A stretch of DNA of 64,000 nt from Pyrenochaeta sp. MPI-SDFR-AT-0127 (lineage: Eukaryota; Ascomycota; Dothideomycetes; Pleosporales; Cucurbitariaceae). Location of the stretch: contig JAGTJM010000110.1 in assembly GCA_020747015.1 (NCBI GenBank), positions 1 through 64,000 on the forward strand, read 5' to 3'. Position numbers and translations under genes: made by a program. This document shows positions 41,695 through 53,233 of this stretch, piece by piece; positions within the stretch are counted from its first letter, which is position 1; every line of letters begins with the position of its first letter. The notes beneath the pieces are model-generated. The model was not told where the DNA came from. It did not search any database and saw only the letters and a program-made list of their open reading frames with translations.

Positions 41695-44600
41695 ATGGAA
41701 CAAGTCACGCCCGCGGATCGCGACATCGAATCCATCCCGCCTCCCGACGCGACCACCGCACACGACGAGCCCGACGCCGCCCTTGACGGCACACCCATCG
41801 GAGAAGACAATGGGCCTGCAACCAAGGAGGAAGAGCAACCCCCGTCTGCAAATGGGCATCTTGGTGGCGTCATTGAGCGCCCGGCGAAGCGGCGGAGGCT
41901 CGACGACACCACACTGCGCGGCTTAGCATCACGCGCCGTGTCGCCGCCCTGGAAGCCGTTCACAGCCAGTGGACCGACGACAGTGTTTGAGAATGGCGTC
42001 AGAAAGTCGTCGCGTGTCAACAGGGACACTGCGCCGCCGACTCCAGAGCCTGTCAAGCGAAACTCGCGCCACGCGACCAAGGCTGTGCAGACAAACGGCA
42101 CTCCTAAGAATGGTGTCAAGCGTGAGTCGCGGAACGCCTCGGGTCCTGCACCGCTCTCCAAAGGAAAGTCTGCTCCCGCTTCCACAAAGAAGGCACCCGC
42201 GCCATCCCTGGCTACCCCTGCGCGCAAGTCTGAACGCCAGAAAAAGTCTTTAACCACCGCGCTAGCATCCTCGCCTACATCACCTGTCTTGCATAATGTA
42301 TTGCCTGAGACTACCCGGAAGCGGTCTGGGCGGCCTCGAAGGGCGACGCAGACCTACCCAGATGATGTCCATGACGAGCCTTCAGATGCACTTGCACCAA
42401 ACGGACACGACCCCTACGCCGGCCTATACGCGTCACCGGACGATGCCAATCCATATGCTCCTCCTCCACGGCTTCGGCTAAAACTACGCAAGCCTGATCC
42501 TCCAAACCGCCATCCGCATCATGCCCCGCCGAAGACAAAGTACGCTTCGCTCGGAGAATGGCTAGAAGATGATGATCCGTTGGAGAGTGAAGAGGCCCAG
42601 CGGATAACTTCGGCCAAGGCCCAGGAAGAGGCGGCACGCCGCTTACAGATCGTTGAGGCTGCTGAGTATGGAGTATTGAGCCAAGCAAGCTGCAGTGTCT
42701 TTGCGCCTGAGGCTGCGCCGGAGCCACCACTGCAATATGGCCACTGGGATCACGTGGTTGCGCACGCGCTACACTTCAACAAATTACTCAAGGAGGAAAA
42801 AGCATACCATCGTCGGACTGCAAAGACCTTGGCAAGGGAGGCTTACGAGTTCTGGAAGAACAAATTCAAGCGGAAGAGCGATGACGAGATCGAACAAGAA
42901 GAGACCGAGCGACAAGTTAGTCGGTACAGGCAGCTTGTGAAAGACGTCAAGGATGCGTGGGCACTTGTTAGGACAGAAATCGACAGAGAGCGCGTAGCCA
43001 AGTGGGAAGAGGAGCAGCTTCAGCTTGGGCACAAAGCGATGGATGACATGTTCAATCAGGCCCAAGAGATTCTTGGACGAAACGCTGCAGACACCGCATC
43101 CTCGCTCGTGAGTGAAGACCGAGACTTCGATGGCGAGGCTAGAGACTTTGAAAGTGGAGCCTCAAGTACATCTGGGCGTCGAAATGACGACGATATCATG
43201 TCTTCGAGTTCAGACAGCGAGCAGGAGAACGATAACGACGAAGACGCCAATCTCACCGCTGAACAGTTACGCGAAAAATACGAACAGCTTCCCGACCTGC
43301 CAGAAAGTAGCTCAGAAGTCGAGCTGGAATCAGACGAGGATGGGATTGAGAAAGACGAAGAAGACGACACTGAAGAGGGCACTCCACCACCAACTCCCGA
43401 CCCAGAACTTGAACTGGAAAACGTCGATGGACACCGTGACAATCGCTTACCTCATACGAATGGCTTCCATGAAGGCCATGATGATGAAGGTGAAAAGGGG
43501 GGAGGCTATATTGATCCTGCTACCGTCGAGCTTGAGCAGGTTGACGAAGCCTTGCTGGACTCGGATGACCAAAACAACGCTTCAGGATCTGGAAGTGAAG
43601 CTTGGTCCAGTGATGAGGACTCTGAAGCAGAGGAGGACGAAGCGCAAGAGGATTATGATTCAGAAGCGGGATCGGACGAAGAGAGTGATGGAGATGACGT
43701 TGGCATGATGGGCTTCTTAGCTCCGAAAGATATCAAGAAACTGAAGGAGGCTGCCAAGACTGCGATTGAGAATGAGCACTCGGACAGCGCTTCGCCACAG
43801 ACCCATGAAACAAACGGTCATACTCCATCGCCAATGCAAGCAGATACAGAGAAGTCTTCTCTAAACGATGGTGGGACTATTGCGAAAGCGGACCAACTAC
43901 ACGTCAATGGAAACGCCACACCAATGGAAGCTGCCTCTTCCGTGGAACCCTCGGAGCCTGTGCCAATAAAGGATGCCATACAAGACAAGAGTGTTTCTAG
44001 GTCCCGCCAGACGTCGTCTCCACCACGTACAGAAGTGCCATCTCTTCTCCGTGGTACACTCCGAGAGTATCAGCATGATGGACTTGACTGGCTTGCAAAC
44101 TTGTATGAGTCCGAAACAAATGGCATACTGGCTGACGAAATGGGTCTCGGCAAGACCATACAGACAATATCTCTCCTCGCGTACCTTGCTGTTCGCCGAG
44201 AGATATGGGGTCCGCATCTGGTCGTAGTACCCACCAGCGTCATGCTTAACTGGGAGATGGAGTTCAAGAAGTTCTTGCCCGGGTTCAAAATCCTCACCTA
44301 CTACGGCGACATCAACGAGAGAAAACGCAAGCGAATGGGTTGGCGTAACACTGGCAAAGATATGTACAATGTTGTGATCACCTCATATCAACTCATCCTC
44401 CAGGATGCTGCGGCTTTCAAGATGCGCTCTTGGCGTTACCTTGTCCTGGATGAAGCGCACAACATCAAAAACTTCAAGTCACAAAGATGGCAGACCATGT
44501 TAAATCTTCGAACTGAACGCAGGCTACTGCTAACTGGTACGCCTTTACAAAACAACATTGACGAACTTTGGTCTCTACTCTATTTCTTGATGCCTGCTGG

Positions 44601-46809
44601 CTTTGCTGGAGAGGGCCGCATTGCTGGTCTGGAGGAGTTTACATTGGCTTTGAAGAATCCTACGTCACAGATTTTGGACCAGGGTCGACAGCAGCTTGAC
44701 GCTGAGGCACAAAAAATCGTCAAGAGGCTTCATGAAGTTCTCAGGCCCTATCTGCTCCGAAGACTGAAGTCCGAGGTAGAGAAGCAAATGCCCGGGAAGT
44801 ATGAGCACGTCGTCTACTGTAAACTCTCCAAGAGACAACGCCAACTTTACGATGGTTTCATGGGTCGCGCATCGACAAAAGAAATCCTGTCTTCCGGAAA
44901 CTACATGTCTATCATCAATTGCCTGATGTCACTACGGAAGGTCTGCAACCACCCTGACCTCTTTGAAACACGTGCCATCGTGACTTCCATGGCTATGCCC
45001 AAGTCTGTCGCTGCTCAGTATGAGATTAAAGATTTGCTCATCCGAAAACGTTTGCACGAGAATACTGAAGACAAAGAAGTTAATCTCGATGCACTGAGCC
45101 TGATTTTGGCCCGGCGTGAGAAGACACAGTTAGGACATGCTCGGCGAACTTATCAAATTCGCGCGACACGGCCACTAGAAGATTTGATCGAACGCCAAAC
45201 TCGTCGTCTCAATCATACACCAGATAAGCACTCGTCCCCCTTGCAATCTGTCATGGTAGCGATGGCCAGAAGGGAACAGGCCGCTGTTCGAGACCATTTG
45301 CAGACGTGTCTCAATCTCACGCGTGCCCGGTCCCATCTCCTACCAATTTACGGGAAGGAGATTATTGATGCTGTCACTGTGGACTGGTACGATCATACAT
45401 TTGGCGCCATCACAGAAGGAAGGAGGATCCCCAAATCCAGACCTTCACAAGTACTGGTCTATCAACCACTACAACCTGCAAACCTTTATCAATCATCCCA
45501 GCCTTTCGGTCAGGCTCACGTGCAACGAAAACAAGGAGAAGAACAAGAGTATGATATCATTGAGCGATATCATGGTCGCCTGGGTTTCAGGTCACCCACT
45601 TCGATCGCTGCGGCTCGGGAATGGAACAATCAACAAGTAACTCATTTCTACGACATGATACCAACTCTCGAACAGCGCGCAGAAGCACTCGAGCCTCTTA
45701 TCACACGCTTTACATGTGTAACACCTGCTGTCGCCGCCGAAGAGCTTGCTCCCTTGTGCTTATCAAAACGCGGTGTCCAACTCATCAGATCCTCCGACAT
45801 GGCACATAAGCGCGACCCCTTCCATGGTTCACGCATCAGGCAATCTATAGCTTTTCCTGACAAGCGCCTGTTACAATACGACTGCGGCAAATTACAACGC
45901 CTTGCTACTCTTCTGCGAGATCTGCAAGCTGGTGGCCACCGTGCCCTGATCTTTACCCAGATGACTAAAGTCCTTGACATCCTCGAGCAATTTCTCAACA
46001 TTCATGGGCATCGCTACTTGCGACTTGATGGATCTACAAAAGTTGAGCAGCGTCAGATCCTTACTGATCGCTTCAACACAGATCCTAAAATCCTCTGCTT
46101 CATCCTGTCCTCGCGTTCTGGCGGCATAGGAATCAACTTGACGGGTGCGGACACAGTCATCTTTTACGACCTTGACTGGAACCCTGCCATGGATAAGCAA
46201 TGCCAAGATCGTGCGCATCGAATCGGACAAACTAGAGACGTGCATATCTACAAGTTCGTCAGCGAGTATACCATCGAAGCCAACATTCTACGTAAATCAA
46301 ATCAAAAGAGACTTTTGGACGATGTTATTATTCAGAAGGGCGACTTCACGACAGACACATTCAATAGAGTGACATGGCGCGATGCTATCGACGAGAACAT
46401 GGGTATTGACACCAGTGACGAGGCAGGCGCAGCAATGGAGCGAGTACTAGGTGAAAAAGCGGGTCTATTGGGTGATGCTAGAGTTATGGGTGCCGTTGAA
46501 GATACCGAGGATCGCAACGCTGCTTCACTCGCTCAAAAGGAGATTGTAGACGAAATCCATGATGATCAGGTTGACTTTAACGAGTCACTCAACGCCACCA
46601 GAGCAACATCAGAGGCGGCTGCTGCTGCACAAGCCGAGGACCTGGATGCTGATGGAAATGAGAAAGAGAAGAGACATGTCGACGAGTACATGCTCAGTCT
46701 GTATAGGGAAGAGTATGGTAAAGAGCCGTACCGTCCGCCTACCGACCGGCAGAAAAGAAATCGAAAGGGGATGGATCCGCATGTCAGGCAAAGGAAAAAG
46801 AAGTATTAG
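41695..46809 (+). CDS. SWR1: Swr1-type SWI2/SNF2 chromatin-remodelling ATPase
   Basis: A single exon of 5.1 kb encodes 1704 residues. It is the catalytic subunit of the SWR1 complex, which swaps H2A for H2A.Z in nucleosomes. An N-terminal disordered, basic region is followed by the HSA domain (from about residue 345: YGHWDHVVAHALHFNKLLK, then KTLAREAYEFWKNKFKRKS) that binds actin and Arp4. A long acidic segment (about 480-680), which probably contacts H2A.Z-H2B, comes next. The first ATPase lobe has DEMGLGKT (about 814), DEAHNIKN (about 919) and LTGTPLQNN. A large insertion typical of the Swr1/Ino80 class lies before the second lobe, which has SRSGGIGINLTGADTV and QDRAHRIGQ (about 1504). The C-terminus is basic. 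All helicase motifs are intact. Confidence 0.97.
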   Translation: MEQVTPADRDIESIPPPDATTAHDEPDAALDGTPIGEDNGPATKEEEQPPSANGHLGGVIERPAKRRRLDDTTLRGLASRAVSPPWKPFTASGPTTVFENGVRKSSRVNRDTAPPTPEPVKRNSRHATKAVQTNGTPKNGVKRESRNASGPAPLSKGKSAPASTKKAPAPSLATPARKSERQKKSLTTALASSPTSPVLHNVLPETTRKRSGRPRRATQTYPDDVHDEPSDALAPNGHDPYAGLYASPDDANPYAPPPRLRLKLRKPDPPNRHPHHAPPKTKYASLGEWLEDDDPLESEEAQRITSAKAQEEAARRLQIVEAAEYGVLSQASCSVFAPEAAPEPPLQYGHWDHVVAHALHFNKLLKEEKAYHRRTAKTLAREAYEFWKNKFKRKSDDEIEQEETERQVSRYRQLVKDVKDAWALVRTEIDRERVAKWEEEQLQLGHKAMDDMFNQAQEILGRNAADTASSLVSEDRDFDGEARDFESGASSTSGRRNDDDIMSSSSDSEQENDNDEDANLTAEQLREKYEQLPDLPESSSEVELESDEDGIEKDEEDDTEEGTPPPTPDPELELENVDGHRDNRLPHTNGFHEGHDDEGEKGGGYIDPATVELEQVDEALLDSDDQNNASGSGSEAWSSDEDSEAEEDEAQEDYDSEAGSDEESDGDDVGMMGFLAPKDIKKLKEAAKTAIENEHSDSASPQTHETNGHTPSPMQADTEKSSLNDGGTIAKADQLHVNGNATPMEAASSVEPSEPVPIKDAIQDKSVSRSRQTSSPPRTEVPSLLRGTLREYQHDGLDWLANLYESETNGILADEMGLGKTIQTISLLAYLAVRREIWGPHLVVVPTSVMLNWEMEFKKFLPGFKILTYYGDINERKRKRMGWRNTGKDMYNVVITSYQLILQDAAAFKMRSWRYLVLDEAHNIKNFKSQRWQTMLNLRTERRLLLTGTPLQNNIDELWSLLYFLMPAGFAGEGRIAGLEEFTLALKNPTSQILDQGRQQLDAEAQKIVKRLHEVLRPYLLRRLKSEVEKQMPGKYEHVVYCKLSKRQRQLYDGFMGRASTKEILSSGNYMSIINCLMSLRKVCNHPDLFETRAIVTSMAMPKSVAAQYEIKDLLIRKRLHENTEDKEVNLDALSLILARREKTQLGHARRTYQIRATRPLEDLIERQTRRLNHTPDKHSSPLQSVMVAMARREQAAVRDHLQTCLNLTRARSHLLPIYGKEIIDAVTVDWYDHTFGAITEGRRIPKSRPSQVLVYQPLQPANLYQSSQPFGQAHVQRKQGEEQEYDIIERYHGRLGFRSPTSIAAAREWNNQQVTHFYDMIPTLEQRAEALEPLITRFTCVTPAVAAEELAPLCLSKRGVQLIRSSDMAHKRDPFHGSRIRQSIAFPDKRLLQYDCGKLQRLATLLRDLQAGGHRALIFTQMTKVLDILEQFLNIHGHRYLRLDGSTKVEQRQILTDRFNTDPKILCFILSSRSGGIGINLTGADTVIFYDLDWNPAMDKQCQDRAHRIGQTRDVHIYKFVSEYTIEANILRKSNQKRLLDDVIIQKGDFTTDTFNRVTWRDAIDENMGIDTSDEAGAAMERVLGEKAGLLGDARVMGAVEDTEDRNAASLAQKEIVDEIHDDQVDFNESLNATRATSEAAAAAQAEDLDADGNEKEKRHVDEYMLSLYREEYGKEPYRPPTDRQKRNRKGMDPHVRQRKKKY

Positions 46810-47782
46810 CAACAACCTCTCAATTAGCTGCAAAGAGAAGAAACATTGTGCGAAATGATTGTATTAGTACGTCGCTTAGAATGGGAAGCACTTATGGAGC
46901 ATATGCATGGCCTGGCGTTCAGAGAGAAAAAATGGTTGGAAGGATGTTGGAGATCCACACCACGTTTGTATGTATAGTTATTCATTATCTAGTTCGAAAG
47001 CGATAATGTCTAAGCACATTGATTCATGATATATAGCCATGAGATTATTTGCATTTACAAAACCTTTAGAATTTCTCCGAATAGCCTGGATGTCTGAGAA
47101 TATCTCTCTAGTCCGAAGAATTTCTCGGTCTTAATCCAAGGATCGCGAAAGCGGTCCACCTACTTAAGGCGTTACGACCCTCGATACACTCTTTGCCATA
47201 ATCAATTCGTTGAGGCATAACGAACTCCTGTTTTCAGAGCTTTCTTACAGCCTTAATAAACAACACTCTGGACTCTTTTCCTCCAGACATGTCTATCTTC
47301 GCATGGGATTGAGTCGTGGTATCACGACGCCTCTTCGCTGGTCTCAGTCGCCACGCATCTGTATTCAACTACCAATCACTTCTGCCTCGTCTCCATTTCC
47401 AAAACGTCCCATTTCTTGTTGGTTGTAACCGAGATTTTCCATGTCTCGCGATTCGCCTCACATACATCCGCCCAGGGTTGCGATTGGCCAGAGTACCCAG
47501 CATATATAAGCAATCAACCGTTCATCTACGGCAGTTGAACTTCAATATCTCATAGGAAAGAAACGGTGCATATGGCTGCCTGATGTGGAATCCAAGCGAT
47601 ATCAGTGGGATAGGTTGTGTATGTGGAGATTCTGCTTGAGATTTCGGCAGTGATGGTCCTTGGATGTGGAGAGGTTAAGAGAGAGTCAAGCGACCCACTC
47701 GTTCGACATACACACTTCTCTTACCCATACCGTTTATTCTGACATCCTTTTACCAGATTTTTATAGCATTTAACTTGTAGAG
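46810..47782. other. Intergenic region upstream of the DUF1996 gene
   Basis: A TATA-like TATATA at 47503-47508 with a nearby GATTGGC (inverted CCAAT-type) at 47482 may be a promoter. If so, the 5' leader of the DUF1996 gene would be about 250 bases. No other gene seen. Confidence 0.4.
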
Positions 47783-49103
47783 ATGCACTGGAACAACCCT
47801 TTCCTGGTCCTTGCATGGGCCGCTCACCATGCAGCCGCTTCACCAGCCCATGGCCTCATGGCCCGCCAATTTGCCCAATCGTCAATGCTGCGGTTTCAGT
47901 GCTCCCAGCTAGTTTTCGACCGTATTGATCCACTCGTACAGCCCGGCATCCTCCCATCAACCCATCTACATCAGATTGTAGGTGGAGATGCATTCAATGC
48001 GAGCATGCCGGCGCTGGATCTGGATCCAAGTGCGAAGGCGAGCTGTACAACATGTGATTTCAGCGAGGATCTAAGCAACTATTGGACCGCAAACCTCTAT
48101 TTCAAGGCTCGGAATGGGACCTTTAAGCGTGTCCCTCAAATGGTCAATCTAGGTCTGTCTGGCCGTGAAGGTGTCACAGTTTATTACATTCCACCTTACG
48201 ACGGGAAGTCCAAGGTCACCGCATTTCCAAAGGGATTCCGCATGCTTGTTGGCGACCCCGGACTAAGGACCAAGCAAGGCCAACAAAAGCAGCTCTGTCA
48301 TCGCTGCTTCAGCAATATGCAGCAGGACCCCTTTGGTGGCGCTCCATGCACAGGCGCGGATACGTTTGATCTTCCCAAGTCGACTTGTGGGGGTGGCATC
48401 AGGACGACTATTACATTTCCAACGTAAGCCATTGCCCTTGGACTACAGTCGACGTTATTTTTTTAAGGCTGTAGTGTTCACCGTTGCTAACAATCAGCCA
48501 GCTGCTGGGACGGCAAAAACCTCGATAGCCCCAACCATAAAGACCATGTCGCATATCCATCATCAGGCTCATTCGAATCTGGCGGCCCTTGCCCAGCATC
48601 TCACCCCGTTAAGATGCCCCAGCTCATGTATGAGGTCATGTGGGATACAACGCCGTTCAACGACAAGAAGATCTGGCCAGCCGACGGCTCGCAGCCTTTC
48701 GTGTACTCCATGGGCGATGGGTAAGCCTATCTGTTCTACACTCCTGTACCCTCTGAAGATTTAGTAGAGATGTACTATCGTAAATGAAGCTGACCGTGAG
48801 GACTCAGGACTGGCTATGGACAACACGGCGACTACCTCTTCGGCTGGAAAGACGGAGTTCTACAGAAAGCAATGGACCAGCGCTGTTTGGGAAATACATG
48901 CACTGGTTTGAAAACGCAGAACGCTGCAGAGTCCACCAAGTGTGCAGTGAGGCAGTCGGTTAGAGAGCCTGTTGACGGCTGTAAGTCACCCCTTTTGTTC
49001 TCAGTCTGGGGTAGATGGAGATACTGATGTACAAATGAATGCTAACTGGCTTGACACAGGGCTTACTGAGTTGCCTGGAGGTCCACGAATCACCTATAAG
49101 TGA
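47783..49103 (+). CDS. Secreted DUF1996 protein, four exons
   Basis: Exons are 47783-48423, 48502-48720, 48808-48980 and 49060-49103, giving 358 residues. The start yields a secretory signal (NPFLVLAWAAHHAAASPAHG). The DUF1996 domain is recognised from MLRFQCSQLVFDRIDPLV and LHQIVGGDAFNASM, then ASCTTCDFSEDLSNYWTA. FPTCWDGKNLDSPNHKDH, rebuilt exactly across intron 1, and GWKDGVLQKAMDQRC are the other landmarks. Multiple cysteines indicate an extracellular disulfide-bonded protein. Some family members have been reported as secreted adhesin- or effector-like proteins, but the domain has no established enzymatic activity. The second exon acceptor is CCAG at 48501. C-terminus is short, with no WSC or chitin-binding tail. 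Confidence 0.88.
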
Positions 49104-50381
49104 ATATTCCTCTCGTCTAGATAGTAATCTTACCTCCTGGGACTAGATAAGTAATTGGAGTATCAAAGGTTGGACCATTTTTTTGGCTTTGAGTAGAGAT
49201 CGCTCGTTCTATGGTATTTCAGAGCAAGTAAACGCCTATCGTTCACATTACATTTACAAATCCATTTTGGGATACATTATGCGAGTTCTCAGTGTCTCTA
49301 TATTCACTAAGCTCCCAAGTAATGATGAACATGGTGATAAGACTCGGTATTATCATGATTTCTAATTCTTCAAGAATTGTGGTGAAATATGGCCTTGCGA
49401 GCGCAGGGCGAATACGTACTACGTCGGAACATCTACTGGTATGCTATATCAGATATCAGGCGCCAATGTGAAGATATTTGATGAGAATAACTTTACCAAA
49501 ATCTATGTTCTTCATGGTTGGGTTGGCTGACGCTGCATATATTCAAGGGCAACGTTTTGTTCGTGTGAGAGACGTTCGAGATGCGAAAGCAAGCATGCCA
49601 GATAAAGCATCGCGAAAAGAGAAACAAAGGATAAAACAGGATAGACAGGTCGGAGGCGACGAAAGTATCATGAAAAGATAGTGTGGAGTAGCTGCAGTAT
49701 AATCAACGCAGAATACAGACAAAGACACAAACCAGGATACTTGTTGTAGATGATGGCAAGACTGCTGGAAATAGTATCGAGGCAGCTATCTAGGATTGCT
49801 CGGCTGCCCGCGAGGCTCAGCTATTGGGGAACATACGTTGCCGTGGCAGAATCACGTTCGTAGATGAATGACCTAACCATAAATCCCAATTTGATTCTCG
49901 GTATTTCCCCGAAATAAGACATTGATTTCAGACTCAAGGGGTCCAAAATTATCCACGCTTCTCTTTCCGTGGCTACGGCAGTACGGCGGCTCTTGGATAA
50001 CTCTGAAAGGCAGGTTTGATCTTTAACGCTGCTGCATGTGAAGCAGCGGTCAGAACGCGTGCTCGTGATCGAAGCAATCAAGATGGCCAAAAACCATTTA
50101 ACCTTCTCTAGCGTTGACAACACCCCACATGGCGCATGGAACGTTCGATACGGGGTAAGCGAAGCTATCTTCGGACTTGTCTCCATGTTCCACATCTGGC
50201 TTGTTTGACTGTGAATGTTGATCTTGAATACCTTTTAATGTGGCTGACATGCAAAGCACGCTCATCATAATGGTTCTCGATACGGTGAATTGAAACATTT
50301 TCAACTCACTCTTGTCAGAAGAGTTTTGAATGTCAACCCACATCTTCCCAGCCTGCCGTCCCAACATGTCCAGCAGTGAAC
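49104..50381. other. Gene-poor intergenic region
   Basis: Short open frames at 49478-49681 (Lys/Arg-rich) and 49821-50195 have no recognisable features. I cannot support a gene. Confidence 0.4.
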
Positions 50382-51689
50382 ATGGGTCTTCCTGCAGACG
50401 TGACCCCCATGGCTTTTCTATCGCTACTTTCGTTTGTCGGCGCAAGCCCAGTGCTACAAGGCTCGCATGCTGTTCGAGATGATGCTGATCGAGTTCGCCT
50501 GGAAGAGAAACCGGCTCACCGTGTTGCAGCAGTGGTTCTCTGTATTGTGTATGCATTTCTACTTGCGCTGGCGCAAGGTGAGTGAGACCATGTTCCTAGT
50601 AGTATGGATTTGAAGAAGATTGGAAATGATAAGTGCTGATGAATGCAAGGCTATCGAGCTGGTCGTATGGCTGGAAAGAAGTCAAGGAATGGACTTTCGG
50701 ACATCCTAGTGTTCCTACAGGGCTTCGTGAGTATCGCATTCGTGTTTGCCGTAGGCATAGACACTGCTGGGCTTGGCTTGACGACCGATGCACAATGCTA
50801 TGGTGCGATACGGATATGTATCTCATTGTATGGAGCTGCCAAGATCGCATTGTAAGCTATCCATGCATTTGATGTAATCACATCTACCAATACTCATGAG
50901 GCATAGGTACCTCTTCTTGCTTGAGCGTGTTCACATCGTCCGAGCGCCATTTGTCGACCGCGTGCGCGATCCCATCTATATTGTTGGAGCAATCTCGACT
51001 ATATGCGGATTTGCTGCGATTATGGCATATCAGTTTGTGGCTCCAATGGCTGAGCTCTCCCGTGAAGACGGTATTTGCAGGATCGGAATACAGTCTGGTG
51101 CTGCGATCGCAGTAATCGTCCTCGATACCGTCATCAATATTGCTCTGACTATGGTTTTCATTTGGCAGCTGCGGCCTGCGATTAATTCGATCGCACATCC
51201 GCCGCCAATTCCTGCACCCTCCATTGTTAGCGTAAAGCCGCGGTTAGCAATTTCGCACAACATCAGTTGGAGGAAAGTGGTCACAAGTGTGAAAAAGACT
51301 TCATCTCGAGACAACTTGAGAGCTATGTTGGTCAGGAACGTGGTAGGATCGAGCCTACTTTTGCTTAACACGATAGCGAACAACGCGATCTTCCTCACAT
51401 GGTCTTTCGCCAAAATGAGCCACGCTTGCCTCTTGATGTGTTTGACTGATGGTTAGTATTGTTTCTCCTTGTCAGGTTTTCTAGTGGGCTAAAAAGTCTT
51501 GTAGTCGTTCTAGGAATGCTCGTCACCAATTGGCTCACGATACGTTCTGCCGAAGGCGAAGCTGTGTTAATGGGACCTTCTTCAGTCACACCTTTCACGT
51601 CAAATTCTGATACATCTGGTCTTGTTAGTCTACATTCTCGAAGGCCTACCTTAGACTCGATTGGCCGCAATACGGAGTTGGACAAATGA
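50382..51689 (+). CDS. Seven-span integral membrane protein, four exons
   Basis: Exons are 50382-50577, 50650-50851, 50907-51451 and 51505-51689, giving 375 residues; phases agree throughout. The first acceptor is AAG (50647-50649). Seven hydrophobic segments can be read: VVLCIVYAFLLALAQ; ILVFLQGFVSIAFVFAVGI; AIRICISLYGAAKIALYLFL; IYIVGAISTICGFAAIMAY; AAIAVIVLDTVINIALTMVF; LLLLNTIANNAIFLTW; and VVLGMLVTNWLTI. A weaker hydrophobic N-terminal stretch (MAFLSLLSFVGASPVL) could be a signal or an eighth segment. Loops contain Pro- and Ser-rich sequence between segments five and six, and the Ser/Thr-rich tail is cytosol-like. The topology is that of fungal receptor-like proteins, but I see no CFEM domain or known receptor signature, so function is unassigned. 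Confidence 0.78.
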
Positions 51690-53233
51690 ATGGTTGAAAA
51701 GCTTACACCGATCAGCAACATGACCTATGAGCAGAACAGTGACGTGATACACATCGATACCCACTGGACGTATGCGTTTTATCGATAGGGGTATTCGGAA
51801 CGTTATACTTGTGGGTCATCATTTACAATGGTTTTCGAGAAACGATACTATTCCAGAACAGACTGAGCAACCAACTGGCATTCCGTCATGGTAGTCTACG
51901 ACGTGCCTACAGCGATCATCTCACTTAATTGTTCACCACGTTCTCGCAGCGTCAACACACAATATTGCCACCGTAAGATACTCGGATTTACAGCCATGGA
52001 TACCCACCATGCTGCTTATTATGATGAGTTTTGTCAGTTTTCTACTCGCTGTGGTCGAGGCCGAGGTTGATGAGCACGCTATCATGTGAACCCATACTCT
52101 CTTGGTGTTTCAGAGCCGTTCAAACTAATGCACTTTGAGACTCCCATCACGCAGGGGTCATACTAGAAGAAGATTTTATCGTGACTCCCTTCATCTCCAC
52201 GGCTAATCATTGCTTGAACACTTTGGCCGTGTCATGATCTGACAACGTCAGTTTAACATCTATGGTCCTACGTTGCAGAGAGCAGTTCCCTGGGCTATCC
52301 CAGCAACAGATTGCATTTTAGGGCTAGGAAGCAATAGGTCGGAATTGTAGTCATCGGACGTGAAAGTATAGAAGAGAACTAGATCTCCAAGCTCAGCATC
52401 CATGATATGTGATTCTTGTCACTTGAGGAAATAAAAAACCATGATTTTATCTAGTAGCGTATTGTATGCGGCTTCGACTTGGTACGTTACGCAAGGAGTA
52501 GGGCAAGCGTAGGGTCGACCATGTTCTGAGGCCTCCCCATCCATTACTGTGTTAGAAAGTCTATTGATCACTAGGAGAAGAGTATGAGTTATATGACGAA
52601 AACCAATGACTGAGCTCGGTCTATGATAGCGCAATCTCTCCTGTACGTTGTCTCAATTGAATGTGAAAATAAAGTGGTTTTCACTTTCTTCCTTGGCGTG
52701 CCTAGTTTAGCAAAGATGGCCTGAAAAGGCGCCTCTCCACGCGATCTAGGAGGAAATGATTACTCTGGAACATAGTCGGAAGGGTTTACGTCAACACCAT
52801 TTTAAATTCCACCGAAAACAAGTATAGATGATCCTTTATCGTAAAATTATTTGAGAACACGTCAGCCAATATAGAGGTGCCTGTCTGATTGCAAATCCAA
52901 CTAAACAGCATTTTTGTATGCAGAAAATATGTATGGAATTTCAATAGCTCGAATGTTAACCTCGCATTGTGATGGGGAATGTATTAACCGAGGAAATTGT
53001 AAGTTCAGAGGTTGTGTGGGGAGACAATCTATATTCTGGCCTTCTACCCGGTGGGGAGCATATCTGAGCATCATAGAATTCCTTTCTTTTTCCCGGAATT
53101 AGCATTCAATTTGCGTTCTGCGCAAGTATAACTACTGGAGGGTATATGTAGGAAAAGGAGCAAGACTGTTCCACGAACAACATTAATCAGCAGGTCTACT
53201 GAGCTAGGAGCCTCCTGCTACCTGAGATTCGAA
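51690..53233. other. 1.5 kb gene-free, AT-rich region
   Basis: Open frames are short and interrupted on both strands, and no family motif was seen. It may be degraded repeat sequence. Confidence 0.4.

Noticed and set aside
49821..50556. Overlapping minus-strand frames opposite the start of the seven-span protein gene.
   Set aside because: Motif-free, and partly antisense to a well-supported spliced gene.
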